Shown here in pieces: positions 1-12,746 of a DNA stretch of 64,000 bases. Every line of letters starts with the position of its first letter. The first letter of the stretch is position 1. The notes below the pieces were generated by a model. That model did no database searches. It was not told the origin of the DNA and saw only the letters and a list, made by a program, of their open reading frames with translations. The stretch is taken from assembly GCA_037954235.1 (NCBI GenBank), contig JBBMOA010000021.1, positions 6,676,501 to 6,740,500 on the forward strand, given 5' to 3'. Both the position numbers and the translations under genes were made by a program. The stretch is from Aulostomus chinensis (taxonomy: Eukaryota; Chordata; Actinopteri; Syngnathiformes; Aulostomidae).

Positions 1-106
1 ATTCCTCCCTATTGGTTGATTTTTAATGAGTAACGCCCATAGAAAGAGGATCCCTCTGTCACTCCATAGTCCCATAAATGTTCTTTACTCTCATTTCTAC
101 ATCCAG

Positions 107-1666
107 GTTGATTCTCGGGCAGAGTCTGTCGACAAGAAGATCGCCAGACTTGATGTTGAACTTGTTAAGTACAAGGATCAGATGAAAAAGATGAGGGACG
201 GGCCCTCAAAGGTGAGATGTCAACCAAACAAACTGGATTTATGCTGAAAGACGTCATTGAATGTCCACTGCTACGCCCATGAACTCGTACCACAACAATA
301 CCTTTTCTCCAAAATATAAATATTTCTCTTGGAAACCTGCAGTGTCGTATATTAAAGTTAACTTCAGACGTGAAGTCTTGACGCAAGCGGCTGATAGTTG
401 GACGAGTGAATGAGGACGCATCACATCTGAGAATGTTGTCAGAGCTGAATGATTCATTCCTTTTGCTGCAGGCAAAAACAAGAGACAAAAATACCACCCT
501 TAATGAAGTATTGTGGCACTGCAGAGATATTGAAATGGTCATGCTAATTATCATTAATGAAATTCTTAACTTTTCCAAAGTTTTCAACTCTTCTACTTTC
601 ACGTGCTGAAACTTGCTTATTTTCTTGGCTTCTAGCTTTTATACTTTTTAAATACATTCAGCTTCTTTTTAATCATTGAAAGTGAATGGAAAAAGTCTCC
701 GCTTGCTCCACTAAGACTTTAGCGTGCTTTCAGCTTGAACCGTCATGTAGGCTTTAAACAGGTCACAAGATTTTCATTATTAACGCTGCGATCAGCTTTT
801 TGATATCTACTGCAGTTTTGTTTAAAAAGTCATTGACAACCAGTAAGATTTTGAACAACTTCCTCTCAGTCTCACAGTTTCCAGTGTTCTTCGTACCTTC
901 TGAAATAATTAAAATACTACTTTTGAAAGTAGTTCTACTCCATCTGTTGGTTTTTTCAGTCGCATAAACATTTGCATATCATTTTCTCCAGGAAATAATT
1001 ATTCTTGTTCCCTCTAATATTGAGAATCATCTCACAGTTGCACTATCAGTCAAAATGACTGTAATTAGACATGTTTGTCCACATAGGTCAGCTCTGAGTC
1101 CACAGCTGATCAGACATTTGCTGAAATTTAGTTGTTGTTTTTTTTATAATGTTGGTTTGGTTGTTAATCATTAGTTTGTTCTATTCTGAATCTTTTTATT
1201 GTTTTTCACTCTACCAGAACATGGTGAAGCAGAAGGCGATGAGGGTCCTGAAGCAGAAGAGAATGTGAGTCCTTTCTTTACATTACTACATGTGACGTAA
1301 CTTTAGAAGCTTCACGGCTTTTTCTCCTTCCTGCCTCTGACAGGTATGAGAATCAGAGAGACAACCTCATGCAGCAGTCGTTCAACATGGAACAAACCAA
1401 CTACACAATCCAGGGCCTGAAAGACACTAAAACCACAGTAAGACACGATTGACGCTCTACGTGTGGTTTTTCTATCCTCAAAACTGGCAACAGTATTAAA
1501 TATGAGCTGGTGGTTGTTGTTTTTTAGGTTGATGCCATGAAAGTTGGCCTCAAAGAAATGAAGAAAGCATACAAGAATGTGAAAATTGATCAAATTGAGG
1601 TATGTGTACACCCACACATAAAACTCAAAACAAATGATGGTAAGACATTATGAAATATATATATAC

Positions 1667-1697
<31 letters not shown>

Positions 1698-1914
1698 GTA
1701 TATGTATTTATATATGTGTATATATATATATGTATTTATATATGTATATGTATTTATATATGTGTATATATATGTATATATGTATATGTGTATATATATG
1801 TATATATATGTATATGTGTATATATATGTATATATATATGTATATGTATATATATGTATATATGTATATATATGTATGTATGTATGTATATGTATGTTTG
1901 TGTATATATGTATG

Positions 1915-1989
<75 letters not shown>

Positions 1990-2888
1990 GTATGTATATA
2001 TATGTATATATGTATGTATATATATGTATATATGTATGTATGTGTATATATATGTGTATATGTGTGTATATATTTGTATGTATATATGTTTTGTTTTGTT
2101 TTGTTTTTTTAATGTAGGACATTCAAGACAAGCTTGAGGACATGATGGAGGACGCCAATGAAATCCAGGAGATAATGGGCAGAAGCTACGGCACGCCTGA
2201 AATTGATGACGACGACTTGGAAGCAGGTCAGTGGAGGGCGTGGACGTCTGGATTCTTCTCCAGTCGTCACAATGAAGCAGTGTCTTTATTAAACTGGATG
2301 CTCTATCCACTTGGAATCCACAAATAGTTTTGAAATTTGTGCCACATGATGAGAGAAAACAAAGAGAAAGGGGCGGTGATGTTTGTCCCTCTAAAAGTAT
2401 AAATCCTACAACTACCAGATTGCACTGGGCTCTCCCGGGCAGCTGTGGTCTTGCTTTGCCTTCGAACAAGTGAAAACTCAGTCATTAGCCAATAAGCAGC
2501 TTTACATGACATCACATGATGATTTCTGTACGGAGAATGCTGGAAAGTAAACGTGTGGGATACAATCTGGAGGGGAAGTTTGCTCACTCAGTGTAAGAAG
2601 CGAGAGATGCACTGAAAACCCTGACGTGTGCTGCGTCCACAGAGCTCGACGCCCTGGGAGACGAGTTCCTGATGGACAACGATAGCTCCTACCTGGACGA
2701 GGCTGCTACGGCTCCTGCTATCCCCGAGGGCGTGCCTGGAGACAGATCAACAAACAGGGTACTTCTGATCCCTAGCTCGTTTCAGCATTTATACATTTTT
2801 CCTCTTCGTTGCTCATCGAGTTCTTCATGTGTTCCAGGACGGTGTTCTGGTGGACGAGTTTGGCCTTCCTCAGATTCCTGCTTCATAA
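107..2888 (+). CDS. chmp5: Charged multivesicular body protein 5 (ESCRT-III), 3' six exons
   Basis: ESCRT-III subunit of the Snf7/Vps2 family. It acts on endosomal membranes in multivesicular-body sorting and binds LIP5/VTA1, the VPS4 cofactor. Coding exons: 107-211, 1218-1264, 1344-1437, 1528-1599, 2118-2226, 2643-2758 and 2838-2888 (stop TAA). All junctions are GT-AG and the phases agree. The visible part is 197 residues. It begins VDSRAES, continues with the charged helical core (YKDQMKKM, QSFNMEQ, KVGLKEMKKAY), then the acidic DDDLEAELDALGDEF segment, and ends VDEFGLPQIPAS. Vertebrate CHMP5 is about 219 residues, so only the first exon (about 23 residues) is missing, beyond the left edge. 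Family identity rests on near-identity to the vertebrate protein as remembered, not on a search. Confidence 0.95.
1656..2090. repeat. TA/TG-rich microsatellite in CHMP5 intron
   Basis: About 430 bp made almost entirely of TATA, TATG and TGTG units, followed by a (GTTTT)n stretch that runs into the acceptor of the exon starting at 2118. All long open frames here, on both strands, translate to Tyr/Ile/Met/Val/Cys repeats and are artefacts of the repeat. Confidence 0.95.
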
Positions 2889-3222
2889 AGGAACCAAATC
2901 TCTCATTTTACATGTATCATAGCCTCTTTTTTTTTTTTTTGTATTTATCCAAATGACAGTCCTGGCCTTAAAGCGGAGCATTTAAACTTTGTATTTGCTG
3001 TCCAACGAGGGATGGAAAACATTTATCAAAACTAATTATATAAAACTTGATTATTCTTCTATGACTCAGAGGTGATTGTTGGAATTGGAATTCTTTTCCC
3101 ATTGTACAGTTTCAGCAGCACTGACTTAACAACAGTATAAATTATATTTTCCAATCAATTGCTTGTGTGGTTGAATCATTCAAAACATACAGAAAAGCGA
3201 TTTATTTATTTATATCGTGTAT

Positions 3223-3228
3223 AATAAA
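3223..3228 (+). terminator. CHMP5 poly(A) signal
   Basis: Canonical AATAAA 335 bp after the CHMP5 stop codon, and the first canonical hexamer on this strand. It implies a 3' UTR of about 350 nt. The downstream GT-rich element is only modest. Confidence 0.65.
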
Positions 3229-3249
3229 CTTCAGTTTCACATATACGTA

Positions 3250-5515
3250 TTTGCTGAACACGTTACGCATTGAAACGCCGCCCTGTGGGCACCCTTGTGA
3301 TGTTCAGTTCACTTCTCATCTGCGCTCAGTCTGGTTGCTATGAGGGGAGATCTTGTGGTGCAGAAAAATTCACCGAGCTGTTCATATCTTGCGTCTCTGG
3401 TTTTTCAATTTCATAGATGGTGAGCTGGAAGGGGGAAAAAAAAAAAAACCTCAGTGGTGTCATTGATGACACAATGCTGACTGGCAGAAATACACAGAAC
3501 AGCATGAGCTCTAACCTGAATAACTTCATATCCCAGAAGCCTCAGGTGTCGCTGCTTGATGGCCTCTTTCCCAAGTTGTCGCTTCTGGTTTCTAGCGAGC
3601 CTCCACCTTCAGTGGACGCACAGAGCGACGCTGTCAAAATAAAAGCAGAGGTTAAATGCCTTCTTATGTTTCATCCAAGACAACTTGGCAACAAGACTAG
3701 AAAACATAAAGTTGCAATGAAATGCATGACTGGGATGTGAATTTTAACTTAAGTTATTCACTAAGACAGCAGGTTAAAACTTCCAGACATAACTTGACTG
3801 CACTGAACCTCAGGTGGTATGTTACATAAGAGGGTGTGTAGCCAGGGACCTGATAGTGATGCGAGTGCGCCTGCTCAACATCCACCTCAAAGGAAGGACA
3901 CTCCGGCCTCATGGCCATGTTGAGCTGAGTCAACTGTCCCCCAGCTGCCCGATCTTTTTCTCCTTGTTCTGAGACAGGTGAAAGCACAGCGGTGTCATCA
4001 AATGCATCTCTAGAAGTGGGAATCCTACTGTGTGCATTAATCCTGACGGGATGTTTTACCATGCAGTTGTCGGAGGAAGAAGTCGCTGAAAACTTTTGAT
4101 ACAAAATTAATTGGGAATTTCTCCACCAGGATACATGAGTGCAGCAGGTTGAGGAGCATCCGGGGCTGAAACTTTGTAAATATTCCCAACCCACTCCAAT
4201 TTCAATTTTACGGCCAAACATAAATTCGATGTCTAGTTGTACGTTTTCCCTTTTACACCAAACTTCGCTAGTTTGATGAGAGGTCCTTCTTTCCATAGCA
4301 CATCAAAATAACAAAATTAGTTCTTAAGGGAGAAAAAAGCCCGGTCATTTATTGGCTATAAAATAAAATGCCCTATAAATCCCAATTCAAGCCCATCACA
4401 CTAAAAAGTTAAATGAAACATTGAACACGTAACATAAATAAACTTTTGGCATTTTTTCGCATGAATTCCATCATAAAATATTTCCTGACTATAGAGCATC
4501 ACTTGTGTAGGAACCTTGAAACAGAAGGGGTTGGAAGGACCGACTTAATTCTGTGGTCAAACCACTGTCATCAGCGCCATTAATCATTATTTATAGTCTT
4601 AAATGATTTATCGATATACTCAAGCATTTTCAGATGTCACTCACTTACCATTTAGCAGTGTATATAGTAGTAGTAGTGGTAGTGGACAGTGTTTTTGCTA
4701 TTATATCACCAGTTATTCCAAAACAGAAAACTCAAGTTATATACTTTTTGATAGACTTGGGTGCCGTAAAAGTTGAAACATGCTGTCATAAATGTATAAT
4801 ATATCCAAGTTTTCCTGATAGTTTCAACTTTCCTCAGTTTCTGGGCAGCATGGCTCAGGGGTAGAGTGGCCGTCTAGCAACTGTAAGGTCGCTGGTTCGA
4901 TCCTCGACCCCGGTGACCACGTTGAAGAGTCCTTGAGCAAGATACTGGACCCATAATTGCTCCTGATGAGTAGGTTGGCACCTTGCATGGCAGCCTCCAC
5001 CATCAGTGTGAGTGAGAATGTGCGAATGAGATGACACTGTAAAGCGCTTTGAGTGCCGCTAAGGTAGAAAAGTGCCATATAAAATTGAGTCCATTTTGAG
5101 ACCATTTCTGCTGCTGCCTAAACAGAAATACAAAGATTGAGGACAAACTATTCACTCCTCAAATCCAGGTTGGTGCCCTGACACACTAACTCAATAAAAT
5201 CATGTATTCCCAACACACCGCCTTTATTGACATGATTCCCGTCTAGATTATGCACTTTAAATTCACTCATTTTCCATGTATTGTATTTCTATATTACCGT
5301 CACTTCTCACTTGCCCTTTTAACCCAAAACCATATGAGCTGTGGGTGTCTCCAGCACAAGCGAATGAATTTGGGAGAGGACTTGTCAAGACTTGACAAGA
5401 ACCCAAGGAATGATAAATGAAGGACACACCTTTCACTTATAACACCGAGGAGGAAAACAAGACCAAATACCGCAACACGTATTTCAGTTGTCATTTATGC
5501 AAGGGTAACACATAG
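3250..5515. other. CHMP5-MYL12 intergenic stretch (convergent 3' ends)
   Basis: Space between the convergent 3' ends of CHMP5 and MYL12. It holds a tRNA-derived SINE (4846-5095) and two open frames with no recognised family: 3417-3740 (+, 107 codons, containing an A-run that writes KKK) and 3754-4296 (-, 180 codons). I see no convincing splice-site chain for either. Apart from these it is AT-rich DNA without recognisable features. Confidence 0.6.
4846..5095 (+). mobile_element. tRNA-derived SINE
   Basis: The head carries a Pol III A box (TGGCTCAGGGGTAGAGTGG, about 4851-4869) and a B box (GGTTCGATCC, about 4894-4903) at tRNA-like spacing. A tRNA-unrelated body follows, then a tail with AAAGCGCTTTGAGTGCC and AAGTGCCATATAAA. 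That tail is widespread at the 3' ends of fish SINEs and is usually explained as borrowed from a LINE partner. Clear target-site duplications could not be fixed by eye. Confidence 0.8.
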
Positions 5516-5538
5516 CAAAATACAACTTGATAGAGGGC

Positions 5539-5544
5539 TTTATT
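5539..5544 (-). terminator. MYL12 poly(A) signal
   Basis: TTTATT on the plus strand reads AATAAA on the minus strand, about 310 bp beyond the MYL12 stop codon, giving a 3' UTR of about 330 nt. Confidence 0.65.
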
Positions 5545-5852
5545 TAAAAATTTTATACTATAAAATGTAAAAAGTCAGCTAAACCCGATCACATGAATTG
5601 CGAAGACATATCCTGTAGAGCTTCCAACATGCTGCCAGGTCTTAGAAGAAAAGGACCTGTGTGACACCTCTGATGAGAGCGTTGTCTATCTGGCGATGCT
5701 GGAAGCTCACAACAAAGACAGTGGATAGTTATTGCTTTGGTCTGCTTAACAGAGGGCTTAAACTGGAGAGCTGAGACATGCAGCACGGTGGTCTAGCTGT
5801 CGAGAAAGGTGGAGAGGCTGGGGGAGGGGGAGGGCATGGGTATGATGGTTCT

Positions 5853-6709
5853 TTAATCGTCCTTATCCTTGGCGCCGTGCTTTAGGATGCGCGTGAACTC
5901 CACGTAGTTGAAGTTACTCTTCTTGTCGATGGGGGCCTCCCTGAAGAGCTCGTCCACCTCTTCGTCTGTAAATCGGTCACCCATTGTTGTGAGCAGCTCC
6001 CTGAGGTAATCTTCCTGGATGAAACCTGGAGGGGGAAAAGTCCAATCAGACAAGAAACCCAAAACATGTAACCTCTTGTTTGTCTGCCTGGAATCATTCA
6101 GAGAATCACAAGTGCTTTTTACCTGTCCCTTCTTCATCGAAGCAAGCAAATGCATTTCTGATCACATCTTCAGGATCTGTGCCATTGAGCTTCTCTCCAA
6201 ACATGGTGAGGAACATAGTGAAGTTAATGGGCCCTGGAGCTTCATTCATCATTGCCTCCAGGTAGTCATCATTTGGATTTTTCCCTGTAGAGAAGACAAT
6301 CATGATTGAGAGGTTGGAGGCTTGACATCATTTGAAAGGAACAAGACATCTAAAAGACTGCTTGCAGAACTAGTTTTCAAATAGCAATTTTAAGTACACA
6401 CCCGAATGAACAAAAACACATGAGGAAGAGCAGCAGCACGCATGCTGACTTATCAAATATGCTGTATGACATCACTGCACTCTAGACAACATTTGTTCTA
6501 GAGCCGAGTAGACAGTCTTACTCACCCAGTGAGGCCAGCATATCATGGAGGTCCTCTTTGTCCACAAATCCATCACGGTTCTGGTCGATCATGTTGAAGG
6601 CCTCCTTGAATTCCTGAATTTGAGACTGGTCAAACATGGCAAAGACATTGGAGGTCGCGCGCTGAGGGCGCTTCTTCGTGGTCTTTCCCTTTGCCCTTTT
6701 GCTTGACAT
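5853..6709 (-). CDS. myl12: Myosin regulatory light chain 12 (non-muscle/smooth type)
   Basis: Regulatory light chain that wraps the neck of non-muscle or smooth-muscle myosin II. Phosphorylation by MLCK or ROCK turns the motor on. Three coding exons on the minus strand: 6709-6526, 6284-6123 and 6025-5853 (184, 162 and 173 nt; 172 residues). The phosphorylation segment RPQRATSNVFAMFD is intact (Thr19/Ser20 counting Met1). The single good EF-hand loop is DQNRDGFVDKED, residues 42-53. The C-terminus RILKHGAKDKDD is the vertebrate ending. Small differences from mammalian MYL12 are FIQEDY for TIQEDY and DELF for DELY. MYL9 is nearly as similar; the call of MYL12 rests mainly on linkage to MYOM1, LPIN2 and EMILIN2. 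The start is the ATG at 6709, 18 nt inside the exon whose acceptor lies just above 6727. Confidence 0.93.
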
Positions 6710-7120
6710 GTTGACTGCTTTTGTTTCCTGAGGAGGGAAAATAGACATTGTTAGAAAGTATCTGCAGCCAAGGACTTACTCCTGGCTCATAGTGCAACTA
6801 AAAACGGAACCATTTCCAATTGCTTGGTATAAATTTAGGTAATAAGATATTTTAACAGTTCATTCAATAAAACACACCACTGTACAGTTTATTTTTGTCA
6901 AAGCAATCATTCTGAGCTGGTAGGATGTTGTTGCAGTATGGAAACATTCAAAACTATGACCTCCACAGAAACTAAACACTGCCCTGAAGTGGTTCGCCAG
7001 GAAAATTATGTGATGTCATGTGGGTCATGCCATGACTCATTTCGTCATTCGTTTCCACAATTCAGTGCCACTGCCATTTAATTCTGGCATTGACATCCCC
7101 GAGTAGTGTCCCTAGCTGAG

Positions 7121-7130
7121 CTATAAATAG
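7121..7130. promoter_or_regulatory. MEF2/TATA-like site in MYL12 intron 1
   Basis: CTATAAATAG fits the MEF2 consensus YTAWWWWTAR exactly. It sits in the intron between the non-coding exon and the first coding exon of the light-chain gene. The same ten bases also resemble a TATA box. Function is inferred only. Confidence 0.35.
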
Positions 7131-8187
7131 AAGTGACCCTCCACATTCTAGGTTCACTGCCTCCACTGCAGGGAGGAAATTACTGATGTGAGGACACATG
7201 CCCTTATCAGGCGATAGCTTCAAAAGTAGACTTATAACATAACCTGTGTTTTTACCACTTGGTGTTTATGGAAATTTGACTCTACAGGCATGAACAGTAC
7301 CACTTTAAACTGAGTGACAGACCATTGTAGTGGCCGGATGACTTCTGTTTTGCTGGTTCTTAAATGGTCGCTATTACAAGTCACCCCAGTGGATCACCTA
7401 CTACCCCTGGTGTGATGACTCATGATGATATGATGGACAATTTTTTTAAAAGTACTCCAGAGTGTAAGGTAACAATTTCACACATACATGTATCTTGTTT
7501 AATCAAATGTGTTTAAAAGATTTATATTAAAAAAACAACAACACCACATTATATTACAAAGTTAACCTTTTTAGGAGTAATCCCGTCTGGTGGCATTATT
7601 AAAGTTTATCATAATCACTTTTAAAGCAGCATCATTTGGGACTTGGCCAATTTTACTATATTCACTATGTTTGTTTTTACATCATCGCACACTTTATTCA
7701 CTACGCAGATTAATTTCTCCTGAGAGTAATGTGCCCTTTCCCTTCACATTACCACACAGACAAGGCAAAATAAACTGCGCCGGTCGTAACGGACTGCGGC
7801 CTGTCTTTGGTCACGTCGACGCTCACGAACTGTTATTAATCCACAATAAAAAAAAACAAAAAAAACAATAACAGCTACCACAGTTGTCCAGTATCATATG
7901 TACATTTTAAATCCCCAACCACTTCAATTACATGCACACATGTACTCGGGGGTTTCCATTTTTTCCTCCATATGGATAAAATGGAGCAGCGGCCCTGCTA
8001 ACAGCTAACACTGCCTAGCTTGCTAACAGTCTACGCTACAAACCAAACATTCAGCATAGGACACTAGCGTTTTAACCGTGCTCAAACATCTAATACAGAT
8101 GATACAAATGTAGTGTTAAAGCAACGGCACACAAATATTTTCGTTAACTGTGATTTAAAAAAGCAAATAACATCAAAACAATCTTAC

Positions 8188-8265
8188 CTGACAACAACCC
8201 GATACTTGTCTGCTAGCCCGTTGCTGCTCTTTTTCTCAACCACCGCCCTTCACTTCCTGACAGTA
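8188..8265 (-). other. MYL12 non-coding first exon and promoter area (approximate)
   Basis: On the minus strand a strong donor (CAG|GTAAG, exon edge at 8188) follows a short GC-richer stretch containing CACTTCCTGACAG, in which CTTCC is an ETS-type core in reverse. The first coding exon opens with an acceptor at 6728-6729 and 18 nt of 5' UTR, so a separate leader exon is required. This is the best-placed candidate. The transcription start was not fixed. Confidence 0.55.
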
Positions 8266-11086
8266 ATGTTGGCCCCGGACAAAACACTCGGAAGAAACCA
8301 ACTGAAAAAATGGGGGAGTCTTGAAAAATTAAATAATTGCAACTCTTTACAGATGAATAAATAATAAGTTGTTTCGGTCTGAGTAGTCACACAACTATTA
8401 TTCTACCACATCAAATCCAAAATGACGCCAAATCTTTGAATTATTCCCGATTGTAAAATGCATACAATACTTCACATCCCCAGCGTGTTACATGTAACTT
8501 TCTCAAAACACTCCCATGATCGCGTTGACGTTCTTGGATGTCTCCTTTTATGGAAAGAAAGGCAGCATCCTTGGATTGTGCAATTAAGACCAGGTAAATG
8601 GGTGTCACCCTCAAGAAGGGAACGTGTTGATAGACTGATAGGGTTTACCTCATGTTCGAAATCAATCTGAAAGACATGTAAACAAATTCTTTTGTTCATC
8701 ATTTTCTTGAATAACTGAGTGATAAAAAAGAGTAGCTATTGTAGAAAGTCCCTTTTCACTTTATCAAGATCAGAGTAATGTAATTTTAATTTATTAGAAT
8801 TTATGTTTTTTTTCAGTTCTCTTAGTCGGGTTATGTAATTTGGAATATGGCTATTGTTTTTCTGATAGTCTTTGCATTAAAAGACAGACTCTTATCTAGT
8901 CGTGGCACTAAACACATAACAATACTGTAAAAAATGTTGATAGGATAGATAATTATAGATACTGACATACAAGCATGGGTCAGACAACAGTTGGTCCTCT
9001 GCTCATTGCTGTATAGGGAGGCTTACTGCCACAGGAATTCAAAAGCAGATGACTCACAGGTTAAAATGAGCCACATCTGTTTGTTTTGTTTAACAGGAAT
9101 GATATCACTTTCAAAGCGGTTGGTCATTTGTTAAATATTCTAAAACAGGCCACCAGTCTATGTCCAAAGTCTTAAAGCACAAACATAAGGGCTCGTAACT
9201 GGAGATCTAACTGAGCTGAGTGTTTTAGCTTAGTATTTTAGTGTTTTATCGTGGCTTATTAAGCAGTTGCTGTAGCTGATTAGTCTCTTCTTAGATCCTG
9301 GAAAGTTTCAACTGTTTACACGTCATCTAATAACTGTGAAAAAAACAAGAGAGATGTGACTTTTATCTTGCGATTTTAAGTCATTTTAAGCGGTAGTCCA
9401 TTATTGTGATCCATTCAAGTATAAAGACACAAGGAAAGTTCTGTGTCATCACTGATTCGATGAGAGCAATCAGACTGACTGACTAAATCATTCTAGAAAT
9501 CCAGAGTAGACAAACGTGATGATGTCAGCCACCATTCTCCTTTGCAGGAAAATGTTTGGACAGAATACTGACTTGAAGCCGCGTACGCACTGGAAGAGAC
9601 AAGCAGCGTTGAGATGACCAGAAACTGCCACTGAAAATTCAGAGAGTTGAGGTGGTGTTAGGGGCAAAGCAGGTTTAATTAAAACAGATTTAAACTTTTA
9701 GCAACATGATGGACGCAACTATGAGAGGCCAGGGTATGGATGACCAACAGATGAGAAATACAGTGCACATACCTGAGGGACAGGTCGGCGTGACTCTCAG
9801 AGATACAAAGGGCTTCACATTTCAAACTTTGCTCGGGTTAAGTCACTACCTGTAATGGGATTCAAACAGTCGTCGCTCACTGTCGTCGTCATCCAACTCA
9901 TAAGTCTTGCTGATATTCTCACTCAACTCCATCCATTATCATCTCTGCATTTGTCGAATCTGGATATGATTATTATTTTTGGTCCAGAATTATCAAAATT
10001 ATAAATGACTTGGAGATACGCAGCATGTCAATGTATATTTTGACAAAATGGCTGCATTTGAACACTTTTTTTTCTTTCTTTCTTGCTGCCTCTGGAGTCT
10101 CCATCTAAGTTACAACACTTAATTATTGGCTTCCTTTCCAGTCCCACAGTCCACTTCTCCTATCTATGGTACCTGTGGGAGTAGATCCCCATCAATCATG
10201 CATTCCACTGTCACGCTGAAACCACTAGAGTGTGCTGGTGTTGGAGGAAATTTTCATTTGCTGGATGATATATGACATCAGTGTGATTGTGCAACTGAAG
10301 TAGCGGCTGGGCGGTAGAGACGTCCACATGCATCCACGTTAAATCACAGCCGATCTCAGAGCACTGAACTCTCTGCATTCCAACTATAAATCTAAATCTA
10401 CACTAAATACAAATATAAATCTTCGCAAACACTGCAGATGAAGTAGTCATTCATGTATGTAAACAGGGTGGATAGAAAGTCATAAAATCCACAAGTTTCA
10501 CTAAAATTGCATTTACTCGTGTAAAATTCACTGAATTTTACTACATCTAGGTGGCTAAATTAGATTGATTAGTGGGATGATGCTCTTAGATTAATTCACA
10601 CGCTGCCTGTGTTATCAGATATTAGGATCAATACACTCTGGAATTCCTCTAATGAGCGGGAATGAAACGGTTTCTTCTTCATGGCAGCAGCTGTTTGGTA
10701 ATGAGGGTTTACAGTTAGATTAGAGTAAATCTCAGGGTGTGTGTGATAATAGCTGCAGAGATTCTGGAGGCTTTTCTTTGACATTCACTCCAACTCACTA
10801 ATCCAGTAACGTTGGTACTGTACCTGGCGGGAGGCTATGGTGGAGTCGATGGTAAAGCTTACAGAGATTCACTGTCATACTCTCGTTACTTTTCAATTGA
10901 TTCCAGACTGGAATAGGACAAACCTCTTTTATTCCCATACAAACTCAATAACTTACTCTGATAGCTTTCATATCATGTGACTTCGGGGAACCAAATGAAA
11001 ACCAGTTCTGATTAGTAGAGTCCGAACATAAGACACGCCCATTTTTTAGTGCATTTTACAGGTTCTTTCATTTCATATGAATATTC

Positions 11087-11205
11087 CAGCCATCCATCCA
11101 TTCGTTAATCTACCACTTATCCTGTTTCAGGGTCGTGGTGGGGCTGGAGCCTCGCTGTCATCGGGCGATGGCCGGGCAACCATCCCGGACAGATCGTTTC
11201 TATTA
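11087..11205 (+). repeat. Dispersed fish repeat fragment (CATCCATCCATT type)
   Basis: Sequence of the kind CCATCCATCCATTCGTTAAT, then ACCACTTATCCTGTTTCAGG, then GTCGTGGTGGGGCTGGAGCC and TCATCGGGCGATGGCCGGGC. It resembles a very abundant interspersed repeat in ray-finned fish. The fragment is short and degenerate. I do not assign a family name. Confidence 0.6.
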
Positions 11206-12719
11206 ATATTTTCATAACAAATTAATTGATTTTTTTTTCCCATAAATCTAATAATCCTGCAATCTGGGAATCCAAATCAGCTCCAGATATTATTACGAGA
11301 CTGGAAAGATTAGACACACCTATTTATTTATTTATTTTCCTGCTTATTTTACTTTACATATTTTCATGTAGATTTTATCATTTGTTTATTTTTTTTCTCA
11401 GTAGCTCCCATATCAATATCATGTAACTTATGGACAACAAATTAATGCCAGTTATTAATTGATGAATACCCCACCCCTGTTTTCTTACTGCATTTTACTA
11501 CGTGTTTTATTTTATATGAATATTTCATTCGGAATTTCAATGTTTTTTTTTCTTCATTTTGGTTTTGTCAATTCTGGTTCAGGTCACATGACCTCGTGAA
11601 TAAATACCTGTTATTATAAATAGATTATGCAATTAGGACAAACCATTTTTAACCTCCATTTACGGCCTCTTGAGTCACATATTTCCAGTCAAGTGCAGTT
11701 AAATGCTGCAGTCCAACTCTCTTTTCACTCAGCAATCGTACTTTAAAGCAGTCCTGTTTTCCACGTTTGGAGCTGTCAGCCATCATGGAGAGTTCATCAC
11801 ACTTGATGGCCTGCATTTGTTTCCCTGAAATTGCTGCCTTAACATTATGAATACATCATGTCAAAGGGGTACAGTGATGGCTGGGGGCCACAAACGCGTG
11901 TGTCAGGGAAACTAAATCAGAAGTTGAAGTCAATTTCCAAAACAACGGCCAAAGACGTTTGGCAGCCAAATAAAACATGACAGTCAGATGGCCCTGAAAA
12001 ATGATGTCAGCGAGAACGTTTCCTTCTTTCTTCTCACCTCGCTGCTTGTCTGAGTTTTACCAGGAGCAGCGGACTAATGTGAAGCTATTTAAGACCAGGG
12101 AGAACAATAGGGGACATTTGTTTTCATCCATAAATGAGAGTGACAGAAAGAGAGAGTGACAATGAGACAGGAAGTGGCATTTGTTACATGTGAAGTAACA
12201 ATAGCATAGCTAAAGTTAGAAGCAGCCACAGCTGAGGCTGCTGTGACAAAGGAGAGATAAACGCTACGGGAGTTAAAACCAGCAATGGCACACTGGATCT
12301 CCAAGTATGTTTGGACTTAGAAATGAAAAATAACAGATATCAGATTATGATTCATGAGTGAAAACATTGACAGAATAAATGTGGGAAATGTGGGCATCAG
12401 TCACCTTTGGGTGAATGAAATTTGTGCGGCTCATTGGTGCAAAATAGCAGATTCAATTAATCCTGAATGAACTAGTTTTTGAAAGTACAAGAAAAAAAAC
12501 AAAGACAGAAAAGAAAAATCTGTGCATTAATTCATCGATATATACAATGCATACTGGGGAGGGATGAATTTCAAACTTTTTGTAAAATGTTCACAAAAAA
12601 ATACGTTACAGCATGACCAAAAGAGTGTGAAAAGGCTTGCGTTTACCTGTTCACCATCATCAATGCTCATTGGCAGAGACCTGCATCCATAAATGTGTAG
12701 CACTCCTAGGAATTGACAT

Positions 12720-12746
12720 CCCCCCCCACACACACACACACACACT
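12720..12746. repeat. C-run plus (CA)n microsatellite
   Basis: A C7 run followed by about nine CA units, about 30 bp upstream of the MYOM1 CArG/TATA element. Confidence 0.9.

Noticed and set aside
1634..2469. Long open frames on both strands (up to 253 codons) rich in Tyr, Ile, Met and Val
   Set aside because: They are read through the TA/TG microsatellite; composition is dictated by the repeat.
4850..4920. Possible functional tRNA gene
   Set aside because: A and B boxes are present, but the sequence continues into a SINE body and tail and a clean cloverleaf is not evident.
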